From assembly GCA_016839865.1 (NCBI GenBank), contig JAEOTN010000238.1, positions 1 through 15,204 on the forward strand: DNA of 15,204 bases, read 5' to 3'. Under the pieces are notes generated by a model. That model saw nothing but the letters and a program-made list of their open reading frames with translations, was not told where the DNA came from and ran no database searches. Numbering within the stretch: position 1 is the first letter of the stretch; each line of letters starts with the position of its first letter. This DNA comes from Promethearchaeota archaeon (GTDB lineage Archaea; Asgardarchaeota; Lokiarchaeia; Sigynarchaeales; MK-D1). Position numbers and translations under genes: made by a program. This document shows, piece after piece, positions 7,185-14,101 of this stretch.

Positions 7185-8477
7185 TTAAGAAATTAAAGAG
7201 CGTTCCTCGGAATACTCATGATATTCTTTAGTGTCAATAATGTTTGTGATAATTTGAATCACTTGCCAAACTTCATGATAGGTGTTATAGAGAGCGATAG
7301 GCGCTATACGGATAATGTTGGGGGGTCGGAAATCCGGAATAATACCACGTTGTTTCATAGCTTTACATATTTGATAGGCATTTTCTTCACGAATAAGAGC
7401 AATATGACCGCTTCTTCGATGGGATTCTCTAGGAGTTCCTATCGTGATGTTATAAGGGGAATTTTTTAAATAGTGATCAGCAAGGTCTATAAGATATTGG
7501 GTTAATTTGAGCGATTTTCGACGAATTTGGTTGATTCCCGCATTCAGAGTAGTTTCAAGACCACCTTGGACTCCACCAGATGCAATAATTCCTGGTGAGG
7601 ATATTTGCCATCCACCTGCATTTAAAGCTTTTTTAAAATCTAGAGACATGTCAAATTGTTTTTCTTTGACATAACCGAACCATCCCAGAAGATTGGTGGT
7701 GCGATGGAAATGCTTTTCATTCACGTAAAGAAATCCTGGTGCCCCAGGTCCCCCGTTTAGATATTTATACCCACACCAAAGAGCAAAATCAACGTTCCAA
7801 TCATCAAATTTGTGTGGTACTGCCCCTACCGAATGGGCACAATCAAATCCGATTATTATACCTTTCTCATGAGCTGCTTGGGTTAATCGTTGTATGTCCA
7901 AAAGTTGACCACTTCGATATAACACGGAAGGGAGAAATATGAGTGCAATATCATCTCGCATTCTATCAATGATACTATCTTCATTAAGTGTTAGTCCATC
8001 TTCGCTAGGAAAGAGGAGTAATTCTTTTTCGGGGTCCAATCCGTGCATGCGAATTTGGCCCTTCAGTGCATAAATATCGGTTGGAAAATTCAATTCATCA
8101 GCTAAGATTTTGGTTCTTTTTCCTTCAGGAAGGTAGAACGAGTTCACAAGAGTATGTATATTAATTGTGGTTGTCCCGGTCATTATGACTTCGGTTGGTT
8201 TTGCTCCTACAATTGGGGCTATTTTTTTACCCATTTCTTCCGCAAAGAAAAACCAAGGTATTTCACCTTCTAACCAACCGTCGATTCCCAAAGTTTTCCA
8301 TTCAAGCAATATTCTTTGAATGCAGGATTCTGAATTTATAGATATCAATCCTAACGAATTACCATCCATGTAAATGGTATCTTCGGGTATATTGAATTGA
8401 GCACGAAAATCTTTCAACGGATCCTGACGATCCATGAGTATTGCATATCTCTCGGAAAATTTGTCTAACTCGGTCAT
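7185..8477 (-). CDS. kynU: Kynureninase
   Basis: PLP-dependent hydrolase splitting kynurenine or 3-hydroxykynurenine into anthranilate or 3-hydroxyanthranilate plus alanine, cytosolic. Family marks are visible: YMDGNSLGL near the N-terminus (substrate/PLP pocket), the VIMTGTTTINIH phosphate-binding region, GFDCAHSVGA with the PLP-ring Asp (residue 212 from this start), and CGYKYLNGGPGAPGF with the Schiff-base Lys (238). The GWFGY and SSPGIIA segments and a C-terminal RIAPIALYNTYHEV also match. Length 430 is typical. An ATG at 8516 lies in frame, but an AGGGA Shine-Dalgarno-like element sits just before the ATG at 8477 and the family homology begins there. In archaea this enzyme suggests the oxygen-dependent kynurenine route to NAD, or tryptophan breakdown. 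No other pathway gene is in the window. Confidence 0.93.
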   Translation of the reverse strand: MTELDKFSERYAILMDRQDPLKDFRAQFNIPEDTIYMDGNSLGLISINSESCIQRILLEWKTLGIDGWLEGEIPWFFFAEEMGKKIAPIVGAKPTEVIMTGTTTINIHTLVNSFYLPEGKRTKILADELNFPTDIYALKGQIRMHGLDPEKELLLFPSEDGLTLNEDSIIDRMRDDIALIFLPSVLYRSGQLLDIQRLTQAAHEKGIIIGFDCAHSVGAVPHKFDDWNVDFALWCGYKYLNGGPGAPGFLYVNEKHFHRTTNLLGWFGYVKEKQFDMSLDFKKALNAGGWQISSPGIIASGGVQGGLETTLNAGINQIRRKSLKLTQYLIDLADHYLKNSPYNITIGTPRESHRRSGHIALIREENAYQICKAMKQRGIIPDFRPPNIIRIAPIALYNTYHEVWQVIQIITNIIDTKEYHEYSEERSLIS

Positions 8478-8604
8478 AACTATATCCCTTTCAATAATCA
8501 ATATTATTTGAATCATTAAGATTTATGACCAATAAAAAAAATCCCCCAACCACCCAAAGCTGCTAATATTGTATCCATATTTATATTGCATATTCAGAAA
8601 GTTT

Positions 8605-8612
8605 GATATAAT
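8605..8612 (+). promoter_or_regulatory. Candidate TATA box of the small membrane protein gene
   Basis: GATATAAT centred near 8608, which would give a start of transcription near 8635 and a leader of about 30 nt before the ATG at 8665. The stretch 8478-8664 between the divergent kynU and this gene shows no other feature I can support, apart from a weak AATAATATT at about 8499-8508 as a kynU promoter candidate. Confidence 0.3.
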
Positions 8613-8664
8613 TTCTACATCAAGTAAAAAAAATGGAAGACGAGAATTACAACCACAAACTTCA

Positions 8665-8871
8665 ATGCCCCTTGTTGCAACAGGAATTTTAGAAATCGAT
8701 GGTTTATCAATTGGAGCATTTTCTCTTAATGAATATTGGACATTAGGTATTCTCGCTGCTTTAATTGGTGGAATTTTGTTGTTACTTCTCATTCGAGATA
8801 TTCGAAAATACCCTAAAACGTTTGAAAAAGCTCCAGAAATAAAAAAAAAAGAATTTGATATATCTCTTTAG
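8665..8871 (+). CDS. Small single-TM membrane protein
   Basis: Short protein of 68 residues that I do not recognise. A hydrophobic segment (about residues 27-45, TLGILAALIGGILLLLLI) is followed by a positively charged tail (RDIRKYPKTFEK ... IKKKEF), which predicts the C-terminus inside the cell. The first 25 residues are mildly hydrophobic and outside. The open frame begins at 8569, but the residues upstream of this ATG look like read-through (polar, low complexity, no TM), so I start at 8665. It ends 4 bp before the convergent 7-TM gene. The opposite-strand frame here is a shadow. Real-gene status rests on the coherent TM plus basic-tail pattern only. Confidence 0.5.
   Translation: MPLVATGILEIDGLSIGAFSLNEYWTLGILAALIGGILLLLLIRDIRKYPKTFEKAPEIKKKEFDISL
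8841..8850 (-). terminator. T10 terminator of the 7-TM gene, inside the small ORF
   Basis: Ten consecutive T on the minus strand about 25 bp after the 7-TM stop codon. The same bases are A10 on the plus strand and encode the Lys-rich end of the small membrane protein. Confidence 0.45.
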
Positions 8872-8875
8872 TTTA

Positions 8876-9601
8876 TTATTGTGTCTTTTCTTTGAACAGC
8901 CATGCCGGACGAATTACACCGATGTAAATGGTTATCATTGAGACAATTACAAAAGCCCACCCAACGTAATAAGCCCATGTGAAGTCATCTAGTAACATTC
9001 GATCAATGAAAAACATGACAAAAACCATCATAATCGAGAGTGGACTTAACGAAATCATGACCGCACTTACCTTATCCGGTCCTTTTTCTAGTTTGGATGC
9101 TAATTTTAATGCTGCGATCATAGTCCAGCCATATACAAACAAGGAAAGGACAATCGCAATCCCCCATATCAATGTAGTTAGATCTCGTGAAAAAATTCCA
9201 TCAGCAATTGCATAACCAATAAAAGCTGCGATCAGGATGGAATATATTATAAGAATAGTTTTACCACTCTTACTTTTAACTCCTGCTTTAGTAAACACTT
9301 CTAGGCAAAAAGCAAGCATGAAAATGTTTCCAATGGCAATAAAACTAATTGTAAAGGCTAGAAATTCCAGATATTTATCCAGTCCTAATTCCCAAACTCC
9401 CGTGTAGCGAAGTATTCGGGAAAATGCTGCCATTAAGATCGCTAAGCTCATAAAAAGCGAGAAGTAAAACATAAATTTGACTACTGGCTTTTTGCGTTCC
9501 CTAAATCGCTTACCAATAACAATTACCATCAATAAACAAAAGAAATATATCACAAATTCATATATCATTGGAAAAAGTACAGGATTGATTTGAAATATCA
9601 T
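8876..9601 (-). CDS. Seven-TM membrane protein of unknown function
   Basis: Integral membrane protein of 241 residues with seven predicted helices at about 12-30, 42-62, 79-105, 115-134, 141-165, 183-201 and 209-231. Loops are short and there is no soluble domain at either end. The last helix ends in YIGVIRPAWLF. The 7-TM arrangement with a closing G-x-x-x-P-x-W motif resembles the sensor regions of archaeal membrane histidine kinases, but no kinase domain follows, so signalling is only a guess. No retinal-binding Lys pattern is evident in helix 7. It diverges from the methyltransferase gene across a 58-bp gap with a shared TATA box and converges with the small membrane protein. Confidence 0.75.
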   Translation of the reverse strand: MIFQINPVLFPMIYEFVIYFFCLLMVIVIGKRFRERKKPVVKFMFYFSLFMSLAILMAAFSRILRYTGVWELGLDKYLEFLAFTISFIAIGNIFMLAFCLEVFTKAGVKSKSGKTILIIYSILIAAFIGYAIADGIFSRDLTTLIWGIAIVLSLFVYGWTMIAALKLASKLEKGPDKVSAVMISLSPLSIMMVFVMFFIDRMLLDDFTWAYYVGWAFVIVSMITIYIGVIRPAWLFKEKTQ

Positions 9602-9623
9602 GATGGGATGAGCATTGATATTA

Positions 9624-9634
9624 CTATATTTAAA
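9624..9634. promoter_or_regulatory. Shared bidirectional TATA box of the 7-TM and methyltransferase genes
   Basis: CTATATTTAAA reads as a TATA element on both strands. It is centred about 28 bp from the minus-strand ATG (9601) and about 30 bp from the plus-strand TTG (9660). Both transcripts would be leaderless or nearly so. A second TATA-like GATATATTT lies at 9652-9660 and would instead serve a start farther downstream. Confidence 0.45.
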
Positions 9635-9659
9635 ATTAAATGATATTCAGTGATATATT

Positions 9660-10343
9660 TTGTCGAGGGAGATTCATTCTAAGGAACTATTCCTTGAGGA
9701 AACCAAGAATTTAAGTTTTCGAAACAGAGTTATGTCTAATATGATCGAATGGATCAATTTCGTTTGTTTTTTGATTTGTTTAGTCCTATGGTCCTGGTTA
9801 TACCTTTTTAGCCTTCAACCAATGAAGAGAGTTGAGAAGGTTGGAGAGAAGGGATGGAAACAGTGCGGAGATGTGAGAATTATAGCAGGACTCTTTTATT
9901 ATGTAACATGGGTAAACTACATTTTATGGATCTGGTTTCCAGTTGATGCGTTTAACTTCGTCATAATAAGGCAATATCTAATTTCCTTGATAATAGGCAT
10001 GATTTTCTTCATTTTTTCCTTCCCATTGCTTTATTTTGGTATCAAGAGTACAGGTAAGGAAACGATGCGACCCTCCAAGGATAAGGAAATGAATACTGGA
10101 ATTTACAATTATATAAGACATCCTCAAATTGTTGCAGATTGGTTAGGGTTTATTGGATTTGCGTTTATTTCTAATTCCCTAATCTTGTTGATTATCACAA
10201 TTGTATTTATTTTAATTTATACACCCATTATGATTAAAAAGGAAGAAGAAGACTTGATCAGAAGATACGGAGATAAGTATAAGAAATATCAGAAGCGAAC
10301 TGGTGCCTTATTTCCACGAATGCGAAAAAGAAACCACGAATGA
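9660..10343 (+). CDS. Membrane methyltransferase of the ICMT/PEMT (isoprenylcysteine carboxyl methyltransferase-like) family
   Basis: Membrane-embedded S-adenosylmethionine-dependent methyltransferase. The acceptor could be a phospholipid head group, an isoprenoid or a prenylated protein and cannot be told from sequence. TM helices are at about 30-51, 75-93, 104-126 and 160-192. The SAM-binding signature is the C-terminal pair of motifs: ETMRP...TGIYNYIRHPQ (134-156) and KEEEDLIRRYGDKYKKYQKRTG (194-215), which matches the GxYxxxRHPQ plus EExxLxxxYGxxYxxY pattern of the family. The N-terminal SLQP...EKxGEKxWxxC stretch (51-69) occurs, as I recall, in archaeal members. The TTG at 9660 fits the promoter; ATG 9732 and 9741 are alternatives just before the first TM helix. 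Confidence 0.82.
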   Translation: MSREIHSKELFLEETKNLSFRNRVMSNMIEWINFVCFLICLVLWSWLYLFSLQPMKRVEKVGEKGWKQCGDVRIIAGLFYYVTWVNYILWIWFPVDAFNFVIIRQYLISLIIGMIFFIFSFPLLYFGIKSTGKETMRPSKDKEMNTGIYNYIRHPQIVADWLGFIGFAFISNSLILLIITIVFILIYTPIMIKKEEEDLIRRYGDKYKKYQKRTGALFPRMRKRNHE

Positions 10344-10359
10344 TCTTTGTGTCAATAGA

Positions 10360-10367
10360 TTTATATT
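10360..10367 (+). promoter_or_regulatory. TATA box of the LVIVD propeller gene
   Basis: TTTATATT centred near 10364, about 31 bp before the ATG at 10395, again predicting little or no leader. Confidence 0.5.
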
Positions 10368-10394
10368 TGTGTAAGTTATTTAATAGTAATAAGA

Positions 10395-11504
10395 ATGACT
10401 GAACTGAAACGTTTCCAACTCCGCAACCATTTTTCTTTTTTCTTTATTTTCTTCATCTTTTCCTCTCTTTTTATGACTTCAACTATCTCCGCACAAACTC
10501 ATCACTCCATGTATCTCAATAAAATTGGTGATATTAACCTAGAAGTGGGATATGATGTGCAAGTTGCTGGGGATTATGCATATGTAACTAATAACGATGG
10601 TGTAATGGTTGTTGACGTTTCAAATCCTAGAAATCCGACAAAAGTATCGGAAATCTCTACAACTCAGGCTCCTTTTGCAGTAGGAGTTTATGGTGAAAAC
10701 TGTTTTGTTGCATTTGGCAACGGTGAATTTAGGATAAGTGATATATCTAGCCCGTCAAACCCCCAAACTGTTATCTCATCAAGTGTTGGTTCTGGTATCG
10801 TAACAAAAATTGTCATTGTGGACTCTTATGTATATGTCAGCTTGAGAGGAGTAGGATATCGAATCTTAAACTTCACGGGAACTAGTCTAGATTTAGTTTA
10901 TACGTATTCAGATTCCCAAGGAGAATCCCTTGCGGTTAAGGATGACTTACTATACTTCGGAAATCCAAATGCCGGTGTAAAAGTATTTAACATTTCCTCC
11001 GTTACAACTCCAAATTATATTAGAACCTTGAGTACCAGTACTAGCGTTTGGGATATGGATATCCACGAAAATTTACTATTTGTTGGTTGTCATGGTGCAG
11101 GTTTCCGAATTTATAGCTTAAGTAACCCGACTAATCCATCACTATTAGAGATCCACAGTGAGGATGATGGAGGAGAAGCACAAGGCGTAGTTGGAAACAG
11201 CAGTCATCTATTTGTTGCAGATAATTGGGGAGTAGAAGCGTATGATATGAGTACTCCATCCTCTCCTGTTGAAGTTGCCGAGGTAACACGAGGAATAGGA
11301 GCTGCACATGATTTGGATATTGATGATCGATATGTTTACGTTGCTTTAGGGGGGGGTTTAGATATTTTTGAACTCAGTAGCACACGATCAAGATATTTTC
11401 CACCATATCTTTACTATGTAATTCCCATTAGTACTGTTGTTTTGGGAGGAGGGATCTACCTCATAATTAGATATCGAAAACGAAAGAAATCTTCAAAGAG
11501 CTGA
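10395..11504 (+). CDS. LVIVD-repeat beta-propeller surface protein, signal peptide and C-terminal TM anchor
   Basis: Secreted, membrane-anchored protein of 369 residues. Residues 1-33 form a signal peptide with a Phe-rich core and probable cleavage after TISA. Residues about 45-330 hold seven recurrent segments of the LVIVD type (pattern G-x-x-V-x-D-I-S-x-P-x-x-P), centred near 69-87, 110-126, 152-171, 194-212, 236-253, 279-297 and 320-329. Such repeats fold into a beta-propeller outside the cell and are usually binding or scaffold modules; the ligand is unknown. A TM helix at about 339-358 is followed by a basic tail RYRKRKKSSKS, which places the C-terminus inside the cell. Several N-x-S/T sites (N159, N199, N268) could be glycosylated. 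An eight-G tract (11349-11356) encodes GGG shortly before the anchor. The last 12 bases overlap the end of the convergent helicase gene. Confidence 0.85.
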   Translation: MTELKRFQLRNHFSFFFIFFIFSSLFMTSTISAQTHHSMYLNKIGDINLEVGYDVQVAGDYAYVTNNDGVMVVDVSNPRNPTKVSEISTTQAPFAVGVYGENCFVAFGNGEFRISDISSPSNPQTVISSSVGSGIVTKIVIVDSYVYVSLRGVGYRILNFTGTSLDLVYTYSDSQGESLAVKDDLLYFGNPNAGVKVFNISSVTTPNYIRTLSTSTSVWDMDIHENLLFVGCHGAGFRIYSLSNPTNPSLLEIHSEDDGGEAQGVVGNSSHLFVADNWGVEAYDMSTPSSPVEVAEVTRGIGAAHDLDIDDRYVYVALGGGLDIFELSSTRSRYFPPYLYYVIPISTVVLGGGIYLIIRYRKRKKSSKS

Positions 11505-13310
11505 CCAAGTCAAATCCTTTGCGATTTCTTCAATTTTATCAATTAATTTTGTTATGGAAATGGTTGTAAGAATTAATTGATTAATCGTACGGGTCATTCC
11601 CACGTAGAGCAACTGTCTGTCATCTGCTTTATTGGAATATGAATCCAATTCGGGAATTATAACCATATCGGCTTCTAAACCTTTAGCAGAATGAAGGGTA
11701 GTTAGCACAATTCCCTCCGAATTTGCAGTCCACGTCTGTTGAACTCTATTCTTAATTCCGGCTTTTTCTAATGCTTTCATAAAAGGATGATCTGGTATTT
11801 TCCATAAATTTTTCCGGAATATGACCAAAATTGAAGTTAGCTTGGATTCTTTCAATATTTCACAGATAGTATAATATTCATCTTCTCGTGATTTTTTCTT
11901 AATGATTGAGATTTCGCCCAGTAATCCATTGTAATCTTCTGGGAGAGTAAATTCTTCCTCAGTAGCCGCCAATGACCTCATTTCATTAGTAATAACCGAT
12001 TGCGCACATAGTCCTACATTTCGTGAGTTTCTATATGATTTGGAAAATGAGGTTCGTCTTCCTCTAGCGCTTATACCTACAGAACTCCATGAAAAACGTT
12101 TTCGAGCATAAATTCCTTGCATTCCATCACACGCAATAAATAGAGACCCATTTTCTCCGTCTTTAAGAACCTCAATTACCACTTTGAACCAGGATTCATC
12201 AAAATCTTGGGCTTCATCAATGAGGATTGCATCGTACATAACGGACTCGAGATTTTTCATTATCTTTTTTTGATGTTCTAAAGCTTCATGCAGAATTTTT
12301 GGTACATCCTCAGTAAAGAACGTATTTAATCCATCATTTAAGGCAGCAGATTCTGATTCCCTTTGTTTTAACTCATAAAGACTTTGAAAACGAGAGTCAA
12401 TGTTATAGATCATGTGTTTAGCCCAGGAATGAAAAGTCTTCACTTCAATCTGGGCTTTAAATTTATTTGGTAGAATTAGATTTTTAATCATCTGTGAAAG
12501 TAATCGGTTGTAGCATAAGACCAAAATCTTGGAATCAGGATTATTTTGAGCAATATACCGTGCTCTAGCAATTAACATAACGGTTTTACCCGAACCTGCA
12601 CACCCAAATACTAGTCGATGACCGGAATTTAAAGAATGTGCACATGAATTTTGTTTATCATCAAGTAATTTAATTTTCTCGTATTCAGGATGAATATCAA
12701 ATATTTTTGTTTGGGAATAGGTGGGTAACTTGAACGTCGGAAAAAATCCAGCGGTAAGATGGTCCATTTGATGTTTTGTCAATTTTGTAGTTTCTAAGAA
12801 GATTCTTTCCAGAAATTTATGGAAATTTTTGTAGGTACTTAGATCTTCCTTAAACAAAAGGTGAATTTGATCTTGAGGTCTTCTTAAGATCTCTTCCGCA
12901 ATCATGGATTGATTGGATAGAAAGGGGAATGCGAGAATTTGGTGAATCGGGATATTTAGATCTTTATAACCTTTAATTTCGATTATTGTTTGGCACTGAA
13001 TTTTATATTTATGTAGTTGTTGATACGGATTAGTGACCAATCCTGTATTTCGAATTACCCATTGATCGTCTGGATAAGCAAAAAGGAGTGTTTCATCTGA
13101 ATAATCCTTAATTTCGACAACAAAGACTCCAAATTTTCGAGTTATTAGAGTAAAATCGGGTCTGTGTTCAGTTCGCAACATTTGATCGTAATAGCAGCGA
13201 AAATCTCTTGTATTTTGGTGTTGCTTTAGAAGTAGATTAAAATAACGATGAATTCGTTTTTCCCCTAATGTGGATTGCTCATGTATCTTACCTACAATTC
13301 TATCCACCAT
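11493..13310 (-). CDS. NERD nuclease-SF1 (UvrD/Rep-like) helicase fusion
   Basis: Two-part enzyme of 605 residues: an N-terminal NERD (nuclease-related, PD-(D/E)xK-like) domain and a UvrD/PcrA-like superfamily 1 helicase. NERD marks are E17 (LGEKRIH), D52 (RPDF), E66-x-K68 (VEIKDY) and the NPYQQLHKYK segment (94-103), so the nuclease site looks complete. Helicase marks are Walker A GCAGSGKT (236-243), Walker B/motif II DEAQD (365-369), motif III CDGMQGIY (394-401), motif IV KSYRNSRN (424-431), motif V TTLHSAKGLEADMV (537-550) and motif VI LYVGMTR (568-574). It is presumed to translocate on and cut DNA. NERD-helicase proteins occur in DNA processing and in anti-phage roles; which applies here is not decided by the sequence. 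It stands alone, with its 3' end overlapping the propeller gene by 12 bp. A TTATAAG TATA box precedes it. Confidence 0.88.
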   Translation of the reverse strand: MVDRIVGKIHEQSTLGEKRIHRYFNLLLKQHQNTRDFRCYYDQMLRTEHRPDFTLITRKFGVFVVEIKDYSDETLLFAYPDDQWVIRNTGLVTNPYQQLHKYKIQCQTIIEIKGYKDLNIPIHQILAFPFLSNQSMIAEEILRRPQDQIHLLFKEDLSTYKNFHKFLERIFLETTKLTKHQMDHLTAGFFPTFKLPTYSQTKIFDIHPEYEKIKLLDDKQNSCAHSLNSGHRLVFGCAGSGKTVMLIARARYIAQNNPDSKILVLCYNRLLSQMIKNLILPNKFKAQIEVKTFHSWAKHMIYNIDSRFQSLYELKQRESESAALNDGLNTFFTEDVPKILHEALEHQKKIMKNLESVMYDAILIDEAQDFDESWFKVVIEVLKDGENGSLFIACDGMQGIYARKRFSWSSVGISARGRRTSFSKSYRNSRNVGLCAQSVITNEMRSLAATEEEFTLPEDYNGLLGEISIIKKKSREDEYYTICEILKESKLTSILVIFRKNLWKIPDHPFMKALEKAGIKNRVQQTWTANSEGIVLTTLHSAKGLEADMVIIPELDSYSNKADDRQLLYVGMTRTINQLILTTISITKLIDKIEEIAKDLTWSAL

Positions 13311-13338
13311 GTTAGGAAATGAATTTTAATTCTTTCCC

Positions 13339-13347
13339 TTATAAGTC
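13339..13347 (-). promoter_or_regulatory. TATA box of the NERD-helicase gene
   Basis: ACTTATAAG on the minus strand, centred about 33 bp upstream of the ATG at 13310. This implies a leader of only a few bases. Confidence 0.5.
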
Positions 13348-13392
13348 TTAATAATATGGAGATATTTCATATCTAAATTCTGTGGATTCCGA

Positions 13393-13407
13393 CAAAAGAA
13401 GAAAAAA
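13393..13407 (-). terminator. T-rich terminator of the DUF6512-like gene
   Basis: TTTTTTCTTCTTTTG begins immediately after the stop codon on the minus strand. This separates the gene from the helicase downstream. Confidence 0.45.
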
Positions 13408-13992
13408 TTAATGGGAATGCTCAAAAATCCCATACATTCCTGTTCCTGAATGCTCAAAAAGAGGTATGTGAGGAGGCAGGTATGTCCACCATGTCAATAA
13501 AGCAGCTAATAAAAGAATCCCTAGTATAGATAATGCTATTCGTGAAGCTCTCTTATCTTTCCAAACTTCATCCCTTGTTAACAATTTATAACTAATCCAC
13601 TGTTGAACACATGTTGTAATGAAGAGAATTATAGAGTCGATAATAAAGCTCTCATACCCAGTTATCCCAGAATAGGTATAGAAGATGATAATATTTACAA
13701 TGGGATTAAGAAATAGCACAACCATTTTTGTAAATAGGAAATTATTGGTTTTCTTCCAGAGAAAGATTCCTTCTACAATGAAGTACAAAACTGCAGGCCA
13801 GTACATAAGCTTCACATGTTCCCATACAGACTCATTTACCGGCAAAAACCATCCTAACCATACTGGATCGCCGATCCATTCGAAGATGAAATGCCAAAGC
13901 GCACCTATTCCGAAGATTACGAATGCGCCTACGATTTGCCAAATCAGTATTTTTTTCTTGTTTTCAACAATTCTAGTTTCAGTTGACATCAT
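13408..13992 (-). CDS. DUF6512-like integral membrane protein
   Basis: Membrane protein of 194 residues with about five TM helices (15-38, 63-79, 86-107, 114-136, 151-171). The segment PVNESVWEHVKLMYWP (51-66) after the first helix and the ending PPHIPLFEHSGTGMYGI (173-189) match what I recall of DUF6512, a family of unknown function seen mainly in Firmicutes. Conserved His and Glu residues near the membrane (H34, E54, E58, H59, H175) could bind metal, which is an inference only. Two ATG codons are adjacent at the start; either is usable. The gene lies 109 bp downstream of the TetR gene on the same strand and has a 23-bp palindrome at its start, so TetR control is likely. Presence in an archaeon hints at transfer from bacteria. 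Confidence 0.75.
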   Translation of the reverse strand: MMSTETRIVENKKKILIWQIVGAFVIFGIGALWHFIFEWIGDPVWLGWFLPVNESVWEHVKLMYWPAVLYFIVEGIFLWKKTNNFLFTKMVVLFLNPIVNIIIFYTYSGITGYESFIIDSIILFITTCVQQWISYKLLTRDEVWKDKRASRIALSILGILLLAALLTWWTYLPPHIPLFEHSGTGMYGIFEHSH

Positions 13993-13993
13993 A

Positions 13994-14016
13994 CCTTAAT
14001 TCAAGTTGGATTAAGG
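13994..14016. promoter_or_regulatory. 23-bp palindromic operator candidate before the DUF6512-like gene
   Basis: Arms CCTTAAT (13994-14000) and ATTAAGG (14010-14016) are perfect inverted repeats. The 9-base spacer itself contains CAA-G-TTG, so only one symmetric pair (14001/14009) mismatches over the whole 23 bp. It ends 2 bases before the ATG. Size and symmetry suit a TetR-family dimer, and the TetR gene is next door. Confidence 0.55.
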
Positions 14017-14032
14017 AAAAAATGAGGTATTG

Positions 14033-14043
14033 AAAAAAATAAG
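14033..14043 (-). terminator. T-rich terminator of the TetR gene
   Basis: Minus strand CTTATTTTTTT, with seven consecutive T, about 60 bp past the TetR stop codon. The 109-bp gap otherwise holds only the palindrome next to the DUF6512-like gene. Confidence 0.35.
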
Positions 14044-14101
14044 AAAATTTGAACAGTTATACACGCTTAAAAACTCATATAGGTATTTTGATAATTTTTT
14101 A

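Noticed and set aside
8478..8516. Upstream ATG at 8516 as start of kynureninase
   Set aside because: The extra 13 residues are hydrophobic and not typical of the family, and they overlap the probable promoter and ribosome binding site.
8523..8792. An 89-residue minus-strand frame opposite the small membrane protein
   Set aside because: It is antisense to the single-TM gene, lacks coherent domain or TM structure, and would crowd the kynU promoter.
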